In this document: in pieces, positions 54,157-62,515 of the stretch | How positions within the stretch are numbered: the first letter of the stretch is position 1 | Layout: every line of letters begins with the position of its first letter | Source: Chryseobacterium gleum | GTDB taxonomy: Bacteria > Bacteroidota > Bacteroidia > Flavobacteriales_D > Crocinitomicaceae | Length of the DNA stretch: 64,000 bases | Direction: 5' to 3' | Assembly (NCBI GenBank): GCA_945862165.1 | Contig: CAMAXI010000002.1 | Location: forward strand, 186,001-250,000 | Notes under the pieces: model-generated | What the model was told of the DNA's origin: nothing | Databases searched by the model: none | Seen by the model: the letters and a program-made list of their open reading frames with translations, nothing else | Made by a program: the position numbers and the translations under genes

Positions 54157-54750
54157 ATGTTCAAACTCACCCATCAATTAATTCTAGGTTCAAAGTCACC
54201 ACGTAGACAGGAATTAATCCAAGGTTTAGGCTTGCCGTATGAAGTTCGTACATTAGATACGGACGAAAGTTATCCTGAAAGTCTAAAACCGCAGCAAATT
54301 GCTTCTTTTTTAGCTGAAATTAAAGCAAAAGCATTATTAGACACGTTAAAACCAAATGAATTATTACTTACATCAGATACGGTAGTAATAACCCAAGACC
54401 AAGTACTAGGAAAACCAGCAAACAAAGAAGCTGCAAAAAAAATGATTGCAACACTTTCTGGTAAATCACATCAAGTTATTACGGGTGTTCATTTAGCGAC
54501 ATTAGAACAATCCTATACCTTTGACGTTACTACGGAAGTAACCTTTCTCCCTTTAGAATCTTGGGAGATTGATTATTATGTAGAAAAATTTAATCCATTA
54601 GATAAAGCTGGTTCCTATGGAATTCAAGAATGGATTGGGTATATCGGCATTGAAAAAATGCATGGTTCCTATTACAATGTCATGGGTTTACCGACTGCAG
54701 AATTGTGGAAGGTAATGAAAAAATTAGGGTATATCCAACAGACATGCTAA
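54157..54750 (+). CDS. Maf-like nucleoside triphosphate pyrophosphatase
   Basis: 197 residues. The family removes pyrophosphate from non-canonical or canonical dNTPs/UTP/TTP, and is linked to division arrest in some bacteria. Marks are LILGSKSPRRQELIQGLGLPYEV, LTSDTVVI with VLGKPANKEAA, and DKAGSYGIQEWIG. It overlaps the radical SAM gene start by seven bases, so the pair is probably translationally coupled. Confidence 0.93.
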   Translation: MFKLTHQLILGSKSPRRQELIQGLGLPYEVRTLDTDESYPESLKPQQIASFLAEIKAKALLDTLKPNELLLTSDTVVITQDQVLGKPANKEAAKKMIATLSGKSHQVITGVHLATLEQSYTFDVTTEVTFLPLESWEIDYYVEKFNPLDKAGSYGIQEWIGYIGIEKMHGSYYNVMGLPTAELWKVMKKLGYIQQTC

Positions 54751-55763
54751 ATACAAAAGATACTATTAACCTTTTCAGACATCTAACATTACCACGTGTT
54801 TGGAATCTTTTAAGGTTGTATTTTTCCTTTATCCTTTCTCGTATTCTTAAAAAACCAATCGTACTAGGCAACCCATTTACTGTAAGTATAGAGCCTACAA
54901 CTGCCTGTAATTTAGCATGTCCAGAATGCCCTAGTGGCTTAAAACAATTCTCTCGTCAGACTGGAAAAATTGACCTTGCGGTAAATCGTAATTTATTACG
55001 TAGTTTAGGTAAACAACTTTTTTATATTAATTATTATTTTCAGGGCGAGCCATTTTTACATCCAGATTTTTTAGAACTGATTAAAGATGCAAAAAAACAT
55101 AACGTATACACTGCGACCTCTACCAATGCTCATTTTATTACCCCACAAATAGCAGAAGAAATTGTACATTCTGGTTTAGATCGCTTGATTATTTCCATTG
55201 ATGGTACTACCCAGGAAACGTATCAAAGTTATCGCGTAACTGGAAAATTATCCAAAGTGATTGAAGGAACAAAAGCGATGGTAGCAGCAAAAAAAGCTAC
55301 AAATTCTTCTAGACCTCATCTCATTTTTCAGTATCTAGTAGTTAAACCAAATGAACACGAAATACCTGCTATTTATAAATTGGCGGATGAACTTGGTGTG
55401 GATGAAGTACGTTTAAAATCTGCACAAATTTACGATTACACCCACGGGAATCCACTTATTCCTTCGCAAGAACAATATGCACGATATAAACAACAAAAAG
55501 ACGGAACGTATCGATTAAAATATAAAACAGGGAATCATTGTTGGCGCATGTGGTCTTCTTGTGTACTGACTTGGGATGCTAAAGTTGTTCCGTGCTGTTT
55601 CGATAAAGATGCCTCTTATACTTTAGGTTCTGCTCTTGACCAACCATTTCAAAGCCTATGGAAATCCAAAAAATACCAAGAATTTAGACGTAGTGTACTT
55701 ACAAAACGCAATCAAATAGATATCTGTCAAAATTGTTCTGAAGGAAGTAAAGTATGGTTATAA
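54744..55763 (+). CDS. Radical SAM/SPASM protein
   Basis: 339 residues from the ATG at 54744, which overlaps the maf stop; an in-frame start 39 bases earlier is less likely. The 4Fe-4S/SAM motif is CNLACPEC (Cys55, Cys59 and Cys62). The C-terminal SPASM-like part has HCWRMWSSCVLTWDAKVVPCCFD and ICQNCSEG, enough Cys for one or two auxiliary clusters. Relatives modify peptides or sugars, and the substrate is not evident. No precursor peptide was seen nearby. Its 3' end overlaps that of the convergent glycosyltransferase by six bases. Confidence 0.88.
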   Translation: MLNTKDTINLFRHLTLPRVWNLLRLYFSFILSRILKKPIVLGNPFTVSIEPTTACNLACPECPSGLKQFSRQTGKIDLAVNRNLLRSLGKQLFYINYYFQGEPFLHPDFLELIKDAKKHNVYTATSTNAHFITPQIAEEIVHSGLDRLIISIDGTTQETYQSYRVTGKLSKVIEGTKAMVAAKKATNSSRPHLIFQYLVVKPNEHEIPAIYKLADELGVDEVRLKSAQIYDYTHGNPLIPSQEQYARYKQQKDGTYRLKYKTGNHCWRMWSSCVLTWDAKVVPCCFDKDASYTLGSALDQPFQSLWKSKKYQEFRRSVLTKRNQIDICQNCSEGSKVWL

Positions 55764-56876
55764 TTCTTTACTAAAGGCAATAATTTTATCAACGAAATTT
55801 TCCCAAGAATTTTCTAGTTTTTCTTTTTCAATTTCAGCCGCAAAATTGGCTTTAAAATTACCATCGAAATACGTTTGGATAGATTCTGCGATTTGAGAAA
55901 CTACTGGTTTTTCTACAATCAATCCTGTTTTATGGTGGTGAATTGTTTCTTTTAAACCTCCCACATTCGTAGCAATAATCGGTAAATTATAATGATTCGC
56001 AATGGAAGTAATGCCAGACTGCGTAGCGGATTTATAGGGAAGTACACAAACGTCTGCTGCCGAAAAATAATCCGAAACTTCGTTATCTCCGATGTACTGA
56101 TTATACAAAGCAATACGCTGTTTTGCTTTTGAATTATCTATCAATTCTTGGTATCTATCAAACGAACCATACACTTCTCCAGCGATAAGTAATTGATAGG
56201 TATCATCCAAGACATTCATTGCTTGAATTAATAAATCTAAGCCCTTGTAATCTCTAATAAACCCAAAAAATAAAAGTGTTTTTTTTGAGGGATCTAACTT
56301 CAAAGTACTTTGAGCTACCTCGCGCGCAATCGGAGCAGGAAAATGGTTGTATACAGGATGATTTACGCGAATATATTTTGCATCCGGTTTAATGGATAAT
56401 AAATCCTTTAAAACAGCATCCGACATAACAACAAAGCCGTCATTATGTTTTAAAAAAAATCGATTACAAAATCCATCAAAAAAACGTTTTTCATGTGGAA
56501 TGACATTATCCAAAACGGAAATGCGTTTCGACTTTTTATTTAATTTTTTCGCAACGTAACCCAAGGAAGGGCCAAAAAAGGTCATCCAATATTTTGTTAT
56601 AAAAATATCTGGCGCAAATCGCTTTACTTTTTGAACGGTAGTAACATACGTAATTGGATTGATGGAATCCAAAACCTCTACGGATGGAATTTCATCTGTA
56701 ATATCTTCTTTTGTTACGTATTGAGTTTCCCCAGGAAATAAAAAATTTGGGTATTGGCGTTTAAAGGTAAATGCTTTAACGGTATGCTCTTTTTCAAAGG
56801 CGCGATACATCAAGGCGTTAAATTGGGCAATTCCTCCTCTAAATGGATAAAAAGTAGATAAAAACGCGATTTTCAT
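55758..56876 (-). CDS. Glycosyltransferase family 4-like protein
   Basis: 372 residues with two Rossmann-like halves (GT-B fold). The start MKIAFLSTFYPFRGGIAQFN and the C-terminal ADVCVLPYKSATQSGITSIA and PIIATNVGGLKETIHHHKTG show the donor-binding half. It probably transfers a sugar in surface polysaccharide or LPS assembly. It is the last gene of a minus-strand run (rseP, TDO, GT9, this gene), starting two bases after the GT9 gene. Confidence 0.88.
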   Translation of the reverse strand: MKIAFLSTFYPFRGGIAQFNALMYRAFEKEHTVKAFTFKRQYPNFLFPGETQYVTKEDITDEIPSVEVLDSINPITYVTTVQKVKRFAPDIFITKYWMTFFGPSLGYVAKKLNKKSKRISVLDNVIPHEKRFFDGFCNRFFLKHNDGFVVMSDAVLKDLLSIKPDAKYIRVNHPVYNHFPAPIAREVAQSTLKLDPSKKTLLFFGFIRDYKGLDLLIQAMNVLDDTYQLLIAGEVYGSFDRYQELIDNSKAKQRIALYNQYIGDNEVSDYFSAADVCVLPYKSATQSGITSIANHYNLPIIATNVGGLKETIHHHKTGLIVEKPVVSQIAESIQTYFDGNFKANFAAEIEKEKLENSWENFVDKIIAFSKEL

Positions 56877-56878
56877 AG

Positions 56879-57973
56879 TTACTTACTAGCGAGTGCGACA
56901 ATTGCTTTCAAAAAATCATTAGGTGTAATATCGTGCATACAAGAAGTTCCTTTTATACAAGTATTGCCATAGAAACAGACACACTCATTTGGTGGACCTA
57001 CTATTATACCACGCTCGTATAATTCAAACTCATGTTTATTGAAAATCGTATTGCAAAGTACCATCTTTTTACGAAGTGCCGTGGCAATATGCATCATCAT
57101 GGAAACTTGCGTCACAATAATATCACAAGCATTCGTTAAAGCGATAAATTCTTCTAAGGAAAAATGTCCTGGGTAATGTGCACCAGTTATATCCGCCATT
57201 TTAAGATTTTTGGCATGTTCTAATTCGCCCCCTAAAAAAATAGGATAAAAACCATTTTCATGGAGTTGAGTAGCTAGTGTCTCCCAGGATTCTTCTGACC
57301 AAAGACGGGTATTCCAACGTGGACCGCAACCTGTATTTAAACCTACTATTACTTTTCCTGCAGCTAGCGATTGAAGTTTATCTTTCCATGTTTTGGCTAG
57401 CGCGTGGTTTAAATTGATTTGATAATCTTCTTTTCTAAAATCAAAATGACAGATTTCAAAAATTTCTTCGAGGTAGCTTTTGGTGTTGTTTTTGGATAAT
57501 TCATCAAAGAAACCAGTCAATAACTTATGATTTGCTTTCTCTGTTGCTGGAGCAATGTGGTTATTCTCCCAGGTATATCCGTATTTAATTGGCGCATCTA
57601 CTTTGGCAAGTAACATACACGCTTCTGGATCTTTATCTAGGTTTACTGCAATATCAAATGAAGAGTTTTCAATCGTAAAGACCGAAGTAAAATCCCAGGT
57701 ATAAATCACATCGATTTGGTCTTTCGGAAGGATTGCAGGACTTAAGGTTAACCAAGTCACATGTACACCAGGATATTCCTTTTTAAATCTTTCTAACAAA
57801 GGGGTCGTACGAATAACATCGCCCAATGCACCTAATTTTACAATTAAAATACGTGTTTGGATTTTATCATAGGCATTACAGGTTGAACATACTGCATTTT
57901 CTTTCTTATTAGGAAGACAAGGAATTCCTGTTCTAAAGTGCCTACAATCAAATTTAACGTCCGAAAGATTCAT
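56879..57973 (-). CDS. Glycosyltransferase family 9 (heptosyltransferase-like) with Cys-rich ends
   Basis: 364 residues. The GT9 core begins RILIVKLGALGDVIRTTPLLE and carries GLNTGCGPRWNTRLWSEESW and the LEEFIALTNACDIIVTQVSMMMHIA region. It has extra Cys-rich ends: Cys10, 19, 29 and 32 before the core, and a C-terminal ECVCFYGNTCIKGTSCMHD. These could bind metal together. Family members transfer heptose or similar sugars in LPS core assembly. It lies 23 bases after TDO. Confidence 0.85.
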   Translation of the reverse strand: MNLSDVKFDCRHFRTGIPCLPNKKENAVCSTCNAYDKIQTRILIVKLGALGDVIRTTPLLERFKKEYPGVHVTWLTLSPAILPKDQIDVIYTWDFTSVFTIENSSFDIAVNLDKDPEACMLLAKVDAPIKYGYTWENNHIAPATEKANHKLLTGFFDELSKNNTKSYLEEIFEICHFDFRKEDYQINLNHALAKTWKDKLQSLAAGKVIVGLNTGCGPRWNTRLWSEESWETLATQLHENGFYPIFLGGELEHAKNLKMADITGAHYPGHFSLEEFIALTNACDIIVTQVSMMMHIATALRKKMVLCNTIFNKHEFELYERGIIVGPPNECVCFYGNTCIKGTSCMHDITPNDFLKAIVALASK

Positions 57974-57996
57974 ACCAAAAGGTTATAAAAATTAAA

Positions 57997-58953
57997 CTAT
58001 ATTCCTTTTGTTATTTCATCTACCCATGATTTACCCCATTCCTCTTTTTCATGCTCAGACCAAAGTGCAGGATAGAAGATACGTTTTTGGAATCTTGGAG
58101 GTAAATATTTTTGCCAGTTTGTACCACCTGTTGCAGCAACATCTGTTTTACCAGTATGTAAGTAACGCACAGCAGATTTATAATGAGCTAATGGCCAATT
58201 TACGTTAACATTGATATCATTTTGTTTAAGTGCAGCTATAATCTCTGGATTTTGTTGGTCTTCTTTGGATAAACGAAGGTAACATTGCCATAAATTAGCA
58301 GAACGTTTTTTCTCTCCCAAGGCGATAAACTGCTCTTTATATCTTTCTTCAAATTCAATAAGCGTCAACGTTTTTTTACCGGAAGCAATTTCCGTAGCGC
58401 CTTCTTTCCAATAGATGTGCTCGAAAAGTTCGACAATCGCTTCATCTCCCGTATAATTATCACGCACATCTTTGTGTACTAAACGAATAAAGTCTGTAGA
58501 AGATATTTCAATTTTTCTATATTGTGCTGATTGAAAACCAGATGCAGGAAGGAGAGACATTCTAAATTTCAAGAATTGTTCGCGTTCCATTCCATCAATC
58601 ATAATTTCAAAACTATGTGTCAATGCCCCAAAATAACGATTGATACGAGTAACGCGATCTAAAAAGAATTCAGCAGTTAAATTTTCACGTTCACTGATTT
58701 GATCAAATTCTCGTAAAGAAAGTTTGAAATACAATTCGGTGATTTGGTGATACATGATAAAAACCACCTCATCCGGAAACTTTGTACGTGGTTTTTGTAA
58801 ACTTAAAAGGGTATCCACTTCAATGTAGTCCCAATACGTTACAGAGTCTGCGTACAATAATCCTTCTAGGTAAGCATTAAAATCTTCTCCAATTACAGAA
58901 TATTTTGCTTGGATTTTTTCTAATTTATCTTTAATTTCTTGTGTAATTTCCAT
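57997..58953 (-). CDS. kynA: Tryptophan 2,3-dioxygenase
   Basis: 318 residues, a heme enzyme opening the tryptophan ring to N-formylkynurenine. Marks are the helical start TYWDYIEVDTLLSLQKPRTKFPDEVVFIMYHQITELYFKLSLRE with the heme-pocket His, and the SFEIMIDGMEREQFLKFRMSLLPASGFQSAQYRKIE region. The C-terminus has RYLHTGKTDVAATGGTNWQKYLPPRFQ. No other kynurenine gene is in the window. It lies 24 bases after rseP on the same strand. Confidence 0.93.
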   Translation of the reverse strand: MEITQEIKDKLEKIQAKYSVIGEDFNAYLEGLLYADSVTYWDYIEVDTLLSLQKPRTKFPDEVVFIMYHQITELYFKLSLREFDQISERENLTAEFFLDRVTRINRYFGALTHSFEIMIDGMEREQFLKFRMSLLPASGFQSAQYRKIEISSTDFIRLVHKDVRDNYTGDEAIVELFEHIYWKEGATEIASGKKTLTLIEFEERYKEQFIALGEKKRSANLWQCYLRLSKEDQQNPEIIAALKQNDINVNVNWPLAHYKSAVRYLHTGKTDVAATGGTNWQKYLPPRFQKRIFYPALWSEHEKEEWGKSWVDEITKGI

Positions 58954-58977
58954 AATACAAGGGGTTTAAAACAAATA

Positions 58978-60306
58978 TTATTTGAAAAAGATGCGATAGA
59001 CATCGTTTCCATTTGCGTATAACATTAAACTTAATAATAAGACGATTCCAACATATTGCGCGATTTCTAATACTTTTTGAGGCGCTTCTTTACCAGTAAT
59101 CATTTCATATAATAAAAACACAACATGACCTCCATCCAATGCTGGAATAGGAAGTAAATTCATGATTGCTAACGCTAATGAAATCCAAGCTGTTCGCATC
59201 CAGAAAATCTCCCAATCCCACGTACTTGGGAACATATTACCCATCGAAGCAAACCCACCTAAAGAAGATGCTCCTTTTTTGGTAAAGATGTATTTAAACT
59301 GTGCGACATAATCCCCTAAAGTATTAACTGCTAAATCAATACCTAAACCAAAGCTTTCACCTAAACCTGGTTTATATTGTTTAATCAAATTTACGTCAAT
59401 CCAATTATGGGTTGTCATAAATCCTAATGTTCCCTCTTTGGTTACCTTCATTTTTAGGTCTAACGTATCCTTTTCTCTTACAATTTGTGCAGTTGTTGTT
59501 TTTGTTTTGTTAAGGTATAATTGTTTTTGAAGTTCATCAAAGTAAGCAATTGAATTTCCGTTGATTGCTATAAATTTATCTCCTTTTTGCAGTTTTGCTT
59601 TTTGCGCATTGGATTTAGGAACGATTGAATCTACAGTGGTAGAACTAGAACGTAAACTAATTAACGGGAAAGCAGAATTTTCAAACAATTCATGTCCAAT
59701 ATTTTCGGGAAGATGAATTGTAGAAATTTTTCCATCTACATGTTTCACTTTTATATCTCTCGCACCACGGAACATTACCTGACTAGTAACTTCCAATACA
59801 TTTTTGGTTGGTTTACCGTCAACAGCTAGGATATAATCTCCTGATTTTAATCCATATTTTTCAACATATGGATGTATTGCTACCCCTTGTTTTAGGGAGG
59901 AAGGTTCTAAACGTTCGACACCAAAGTAAAAGACAACACTAATGTAAATAACAAACCCTACAACTACATTCACAAACACCCCGCCTAACATGATAATTAA
60001 GCGTTGCCAAGCTGGTTTAGATCTAAATTCCCAAGGTTGTGCAGGTTGCGCTAACTGTTCTTTATCCATCGATTCATCGACCATACCAGAAATTTTCACA
60101 AAACCTCCAAGTGGTAACCAACCGATTCCCCATTCTGTATCCCCTATTTTCTTTTTAAATAGAGAGAACCAAGGATTAAAGAAAAGGTAAAATTTTTCTA
60201 CGCGTGTTTTAAAAAGTTTAGCAGGGATAAAATGACCAAATTCGTGCAGAATAACTAATAAGGAAAGTGATAAAATAAATTGAGCGGCTTTAATCCAAAT
60301 ATCCAT
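58978..60306 (-). CDS. rseP: RseP-type site-2 membrane metalloprotease
   Basis: 442 residues with membrane helices at both ends. The zinc site is HEFGH (21-25) with LDGGH in LLPIPALDGGHVVFLL. Two PDZ-like parts lie in between (LKSGDYILAVDGKPTKN; LQKGDKFIAINGNSIAYFDE). The family cuts anti-sigma factors or signal peptides within the membrane. It heads the minus-strand run rseP-TDO-GT9-GT4. A TATATTTG box sits 19 bases upstream. Confidence 0.93.
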   Translation of the reverse strand: MDIWIKAAQFILSLSLLVILHEFGHFIPAKLFKTRVEKFYLFFNPWFSLFKKKIGDTEWGIGWLPLGGFVKISGMVDESMDKEQLAQPAQPWEFRSKPAWQRLIIMLGGVFVNVVVGFVIYISVVFYFGVERLEPSSLKQGVAIHPYVEKYGLKSGDYILAVDGKPTKNVLEVTSQVMFRGARDIKVKHVDGKISTIHLPENIGHELFENSAFPLISLRSSSTTVDSIVPKSNAQKAKLQKGDKFIAINGNSIAYFDELQKQLYLNKTKTTTAQIVREKDTLDLKMKVTKEGTLGFMTTHNWIDVNLIKQYKPGLGESFGLGIDLAVNTLGDYVAQFKYIFTKKGASSLGGFASMGNMFPSTWDWEIFWMRTAWISLALAIMNLLPIPALDGGHVVFLLYEMITGKEAPQKVLEIAQYVGIVLLLSLMLYANGNDVYRIFFK

Positions 60307-60325
60307 GTTTTATTTTTTTAGTATA

Positions 60326-60333
60326 CAAATATA
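60326..60333 (-). promoter_or_regulatory. Putative -7 box for rseP
   Basis: The minus strand reads TATATTTG, an exact TAnnTTTG match, 19 bases before the rseP ATG. No clear -33 box is seen. Confidence 0.5.
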
Positions 60334-60410
60334 TATTATTTAGCATTAAGAATCTCGTATCGTATTCTGGATATACTTTTCTAACTATTAACTAGACGGT
60401 TACAATTGGA

Positions 60411-60752
60411 CTAATAAATATCATTTTGTTCAAAATAATCTAGGATTGCCTCTTTTATAAGATGTTGTTGTTCCTTATCATTTAGAACAGGTAAAGGCTT
60501 TAGGACAGCAAAATGCGGCCAGTTTTCGACATCACGCGCTTCAAATTTATAATAGCCATGGGGTTCTAATAAAGTACAAACCGCAATATGCAAAAGGTCT
60601 GTCTTTTCTTGTTTTGTAAATTCTCTATAACCAAGGCCTAATTCTTGAACACCGATTAAAAAAAGAATTGCCTGTGTATCTAATCCTTCTCCAAAATCGT
60701 TTTCTATTTTTTTTGTGAGCGCTTGAAATCGTAATTCAATGTCATAATCCAT
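60411..60752 (-). CDS. Conserved hypothetical protein (113 aa)
   Basis: 113 residues, helical, no signal peptide or membrane segment. The segment FLIGVQELGLGYREFTKQEKTDLLHIAVCTLLEPHGYYKF is followed by a KPLPVLNDKEQQHLIKEAILDYF end. I have the impression that similar small proteins occur in other Bacteroidetes, but I cannot name a family or a function. A TAAATTTG box ends four bases before the ATG, so the mRNA may be leaderless. It is divergent from the CBS gene. Confidence 0.75.
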   Translation of the reverse strand: MDYDIELRFQALTKKIENDFGEGLDTQAILFLIGVQELGLGYREFTKQEKTDLLHIAVCTLLEPHGYYKFEARDVENWPHFAVLKPLPVLNDKEQQHLIKEAILDYFEQNDIY

Positions 60753-60756
60753 GTAA

Positions 60757-60764
60757 CAAATTTA
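60757..60764 (-). promoter_or_regulatory. Putative -7 box for the 113-aa protein gene
   Basis: The minus strand reads TAAATTTG, an exact TAnnTTTG match. Only four bases separate it from the ATG at 60752, so the start site would fall at or inside the start codon. Confidence 0.4.
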
Positions 60765-60853
60765 CGCTTTTGAGCTAGAAATTAACACTAGGATACATGT
60801 TTAGTAGTGATATTTTTTTGAAATCGGTACATTATTTGTAATTTGGCACTATC

Positions 60854-61516
60854 ATGATAGCAAAAGATTTAATTACAGACGAGATTCCTCCTTTAACTCA
60901 CACAGATACAGGTGAAGTTGCCTTACGTTGGATGGATGAATTTAAAGTATCTCATTTACCTGTTTTAAAAAATGGGAACTTTGTCGGTTTAATTTCAGAG
61001 TCTGACATACTAGACAAAATGGATTTAGAAGAGAAATTGGATGTTTTATTTGATCATTTACCACGCCCATACGTACTAGAAACTGCACATATTTACGAGG
61101 TGTTATATAAAGTTTCTGAACACAAAATTTCCGTTGTTCCGATACTGGATAAAAATGAAAAATATGTTGGATGTACTTCCGTGCACGACATTTTAACTAT
61201 GGTAGCAAGTACTGGAAGTATTAAGGAGCATGGCGCGATACTTGTTTTGGAAGTGAACCAAATTGATTATTCCTTGGCTCAAATTTCACAAATTGTAGAA
61301 AGTAACAATGCACGGATTTTAAGTTCTTACATCATGTCTACGCCTGATTCTACCAAATTGGAAGTAACCTTAAAAATCAACAAAACAGAGTTAGATAGTA
61401 TCATTCGTACTTTTGAACGGTATGATTATGTGATAAGTGCTTCCTATCAAAAAAGTGATTTCAACGATGATATTCAAGATCGTTATGATTCTTTATTGAA
61501 TTTCTTAAAAATGTAA
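60854..61516 (+). CDS. CBS-domain protein with C-terminal regulatory domain
   Basis: 220 residues. Residues 1-130 form a pair of CBS motifs (LITDEIPPLTHTDTGEVALRWM; SEHKISVVPILDKNEKYVGC), which usually bind adenine nucleotides. The C-terminal 85 residues (ILVLEVNQIDYSLAQISQIVESNNARILS) look like an ACT-type fold. It probably senses cell energy or metabolites. nadK follows after 25 bases. Confidence 0.85.
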   Translation: MIAKDLITDEIPPLTHTDTGEVALRWMDEFKVSHLPVLKNGNFVGLISESDILDKMDLEEKLDVLFDHLPRPYVLETAHIYEVLYKVSEHKISVVPILDKNEKYVGCTSVHDILTMVASTGSIKEHGAILVLEVNQIDYSLAQISQIVESNNARILSSYIMSTPDSTKLEVTLKINKTELDSIIRTFERYDYVISASYQKSDFNDDIQDRYDSLLNFLKM

Positions 61517-61541
61517 TACGTTTTACGTAAATTTTACCGAA

Positions 61542-62420
61542 ATGAAAATTGCGATTTACGGAAGAAAACTTACCCGTCAAAACAGCGTTGTATTTGAGCA
61601 GACTTTAAGCAGTATAGAGGCATTAGGTTGGACAGCTGTGCTTGAGCAAGATCTCAAAGAACAATTAATAAAAAAATCCAATATAGGACACAACTTGGAT
61701 AGTTTTTCCAGCTATCACGACTTAAAATCAGGCTTTGATATAGCTTTTAGTATAGGTGGGGATGGAACATTTATCAAGACGGTTGGTTTCATTCGCGATA
61801 GTGGAGTTCCAATTGTAGGTATAAATACCGGCAGACTAGGATTTTTAGCAAATATTACGCCAGAAAAAATCGAAGAAACCATGGAAATGGTTCGTGATAA
61901 GCGATATACGTTTCAGAAACGTTCTTTAATCAGAATCCATACGGAAGATGATTTATTTGGAGATGATAATTTAGCTTTAAATGAATTAACGTTGCATAAA
62001 AAGGATACTGCATCGATGATTACAGTTCATGCGAGTTTAGATGGGAATTACCTTAATTCGTATTGGGCGGATGGATTGATTGTTGGTACACCAACTGGTT
62101 CTACTGCTTATAATTTAAGTTGTGGCGGACCGATTGTAACTCCTGGTTGTCAGATACACATTTTAACTCCTATTGCACCACATAATCTAAATGTGCGACC
62201 GATGGTAGTTCCTGACCATTTACCAATAAAATTAAGTGTGGAGGGAAGAGAACGAAAATATTTAATCAGTTTAGACGCTAATACGAAAAGTATCCCTCAA
62301 GGTTCCGAAGTTTTGGTGCAAAAAGCAGAATTTATGATTAATGTTGTTCGTTTTGATGACACTAGTTTCTTGGATACTATACGTAATAAGATGTCTTGGG
62401 GCATGGATAAGCGAAATTGA
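61542..62420 (+). CDS. nadK: NAD kinase
   Basis: 292 residues. It phosphorylates NAD to NADP with ATP. The GGDG motif is at 72-75 (FSIGGDGTFIKTV). NTGRLGFLANI, NELTLHKKDTASM and GTPTGSTAYNLSCGGPIV follow. It lies 25 bases after the CBS-domain gene, and the pair is probably one operon. A strong terminator is downstream. Confidence 0.96.
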   Translation: MKIAIYGRKLTRQNSVVFEQTLSSIEALGWTAVLEQDLKEQLIKKSNIGHNLDSFSSYHDLKSGFDIAFSIGGDGTFIKTVGFIRDSGVPIVGINTGRLGFLANITPEKIEETMEMVRDKRYTFQKRSLIRIHTEDDLFGDDNLALNELTLHKKDTASMITVHASLDGNYLNSYWADGLIVGTPTGSTAYNLSCGGPIVTPGCQIHILTPIAPHNLNVRPMVVPDHLPIKLSVEGRERKYLISLDANTKSIPQGSEVLVQKAEFMINVVRFDDTSFLDTIRNKMSWGMDKRN

Positions 62421-62465
62421 TCGTAAAATAAAGTTACAATACAATTATAAAACTTTCATAAATCA

Positions 62466-62495
62466 AAAACGCCCCGCTTTTCAGCGGGGCGTTTT
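62466..62495. terminator. Bidirectional terminator
   Basis: A perfect 13-bp inverted repeat (62466-62478 with 62483-62495), with a GC-rich core (CGCCCCGC), a four-base TTTC loop and A/T runs on both sides. It lies between convergent nadK and the SprB-repeat gene. Confidence 0.9.
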
Positions 62496-62515
62496 CTTTA
62501 TACCCTAGATGGACA

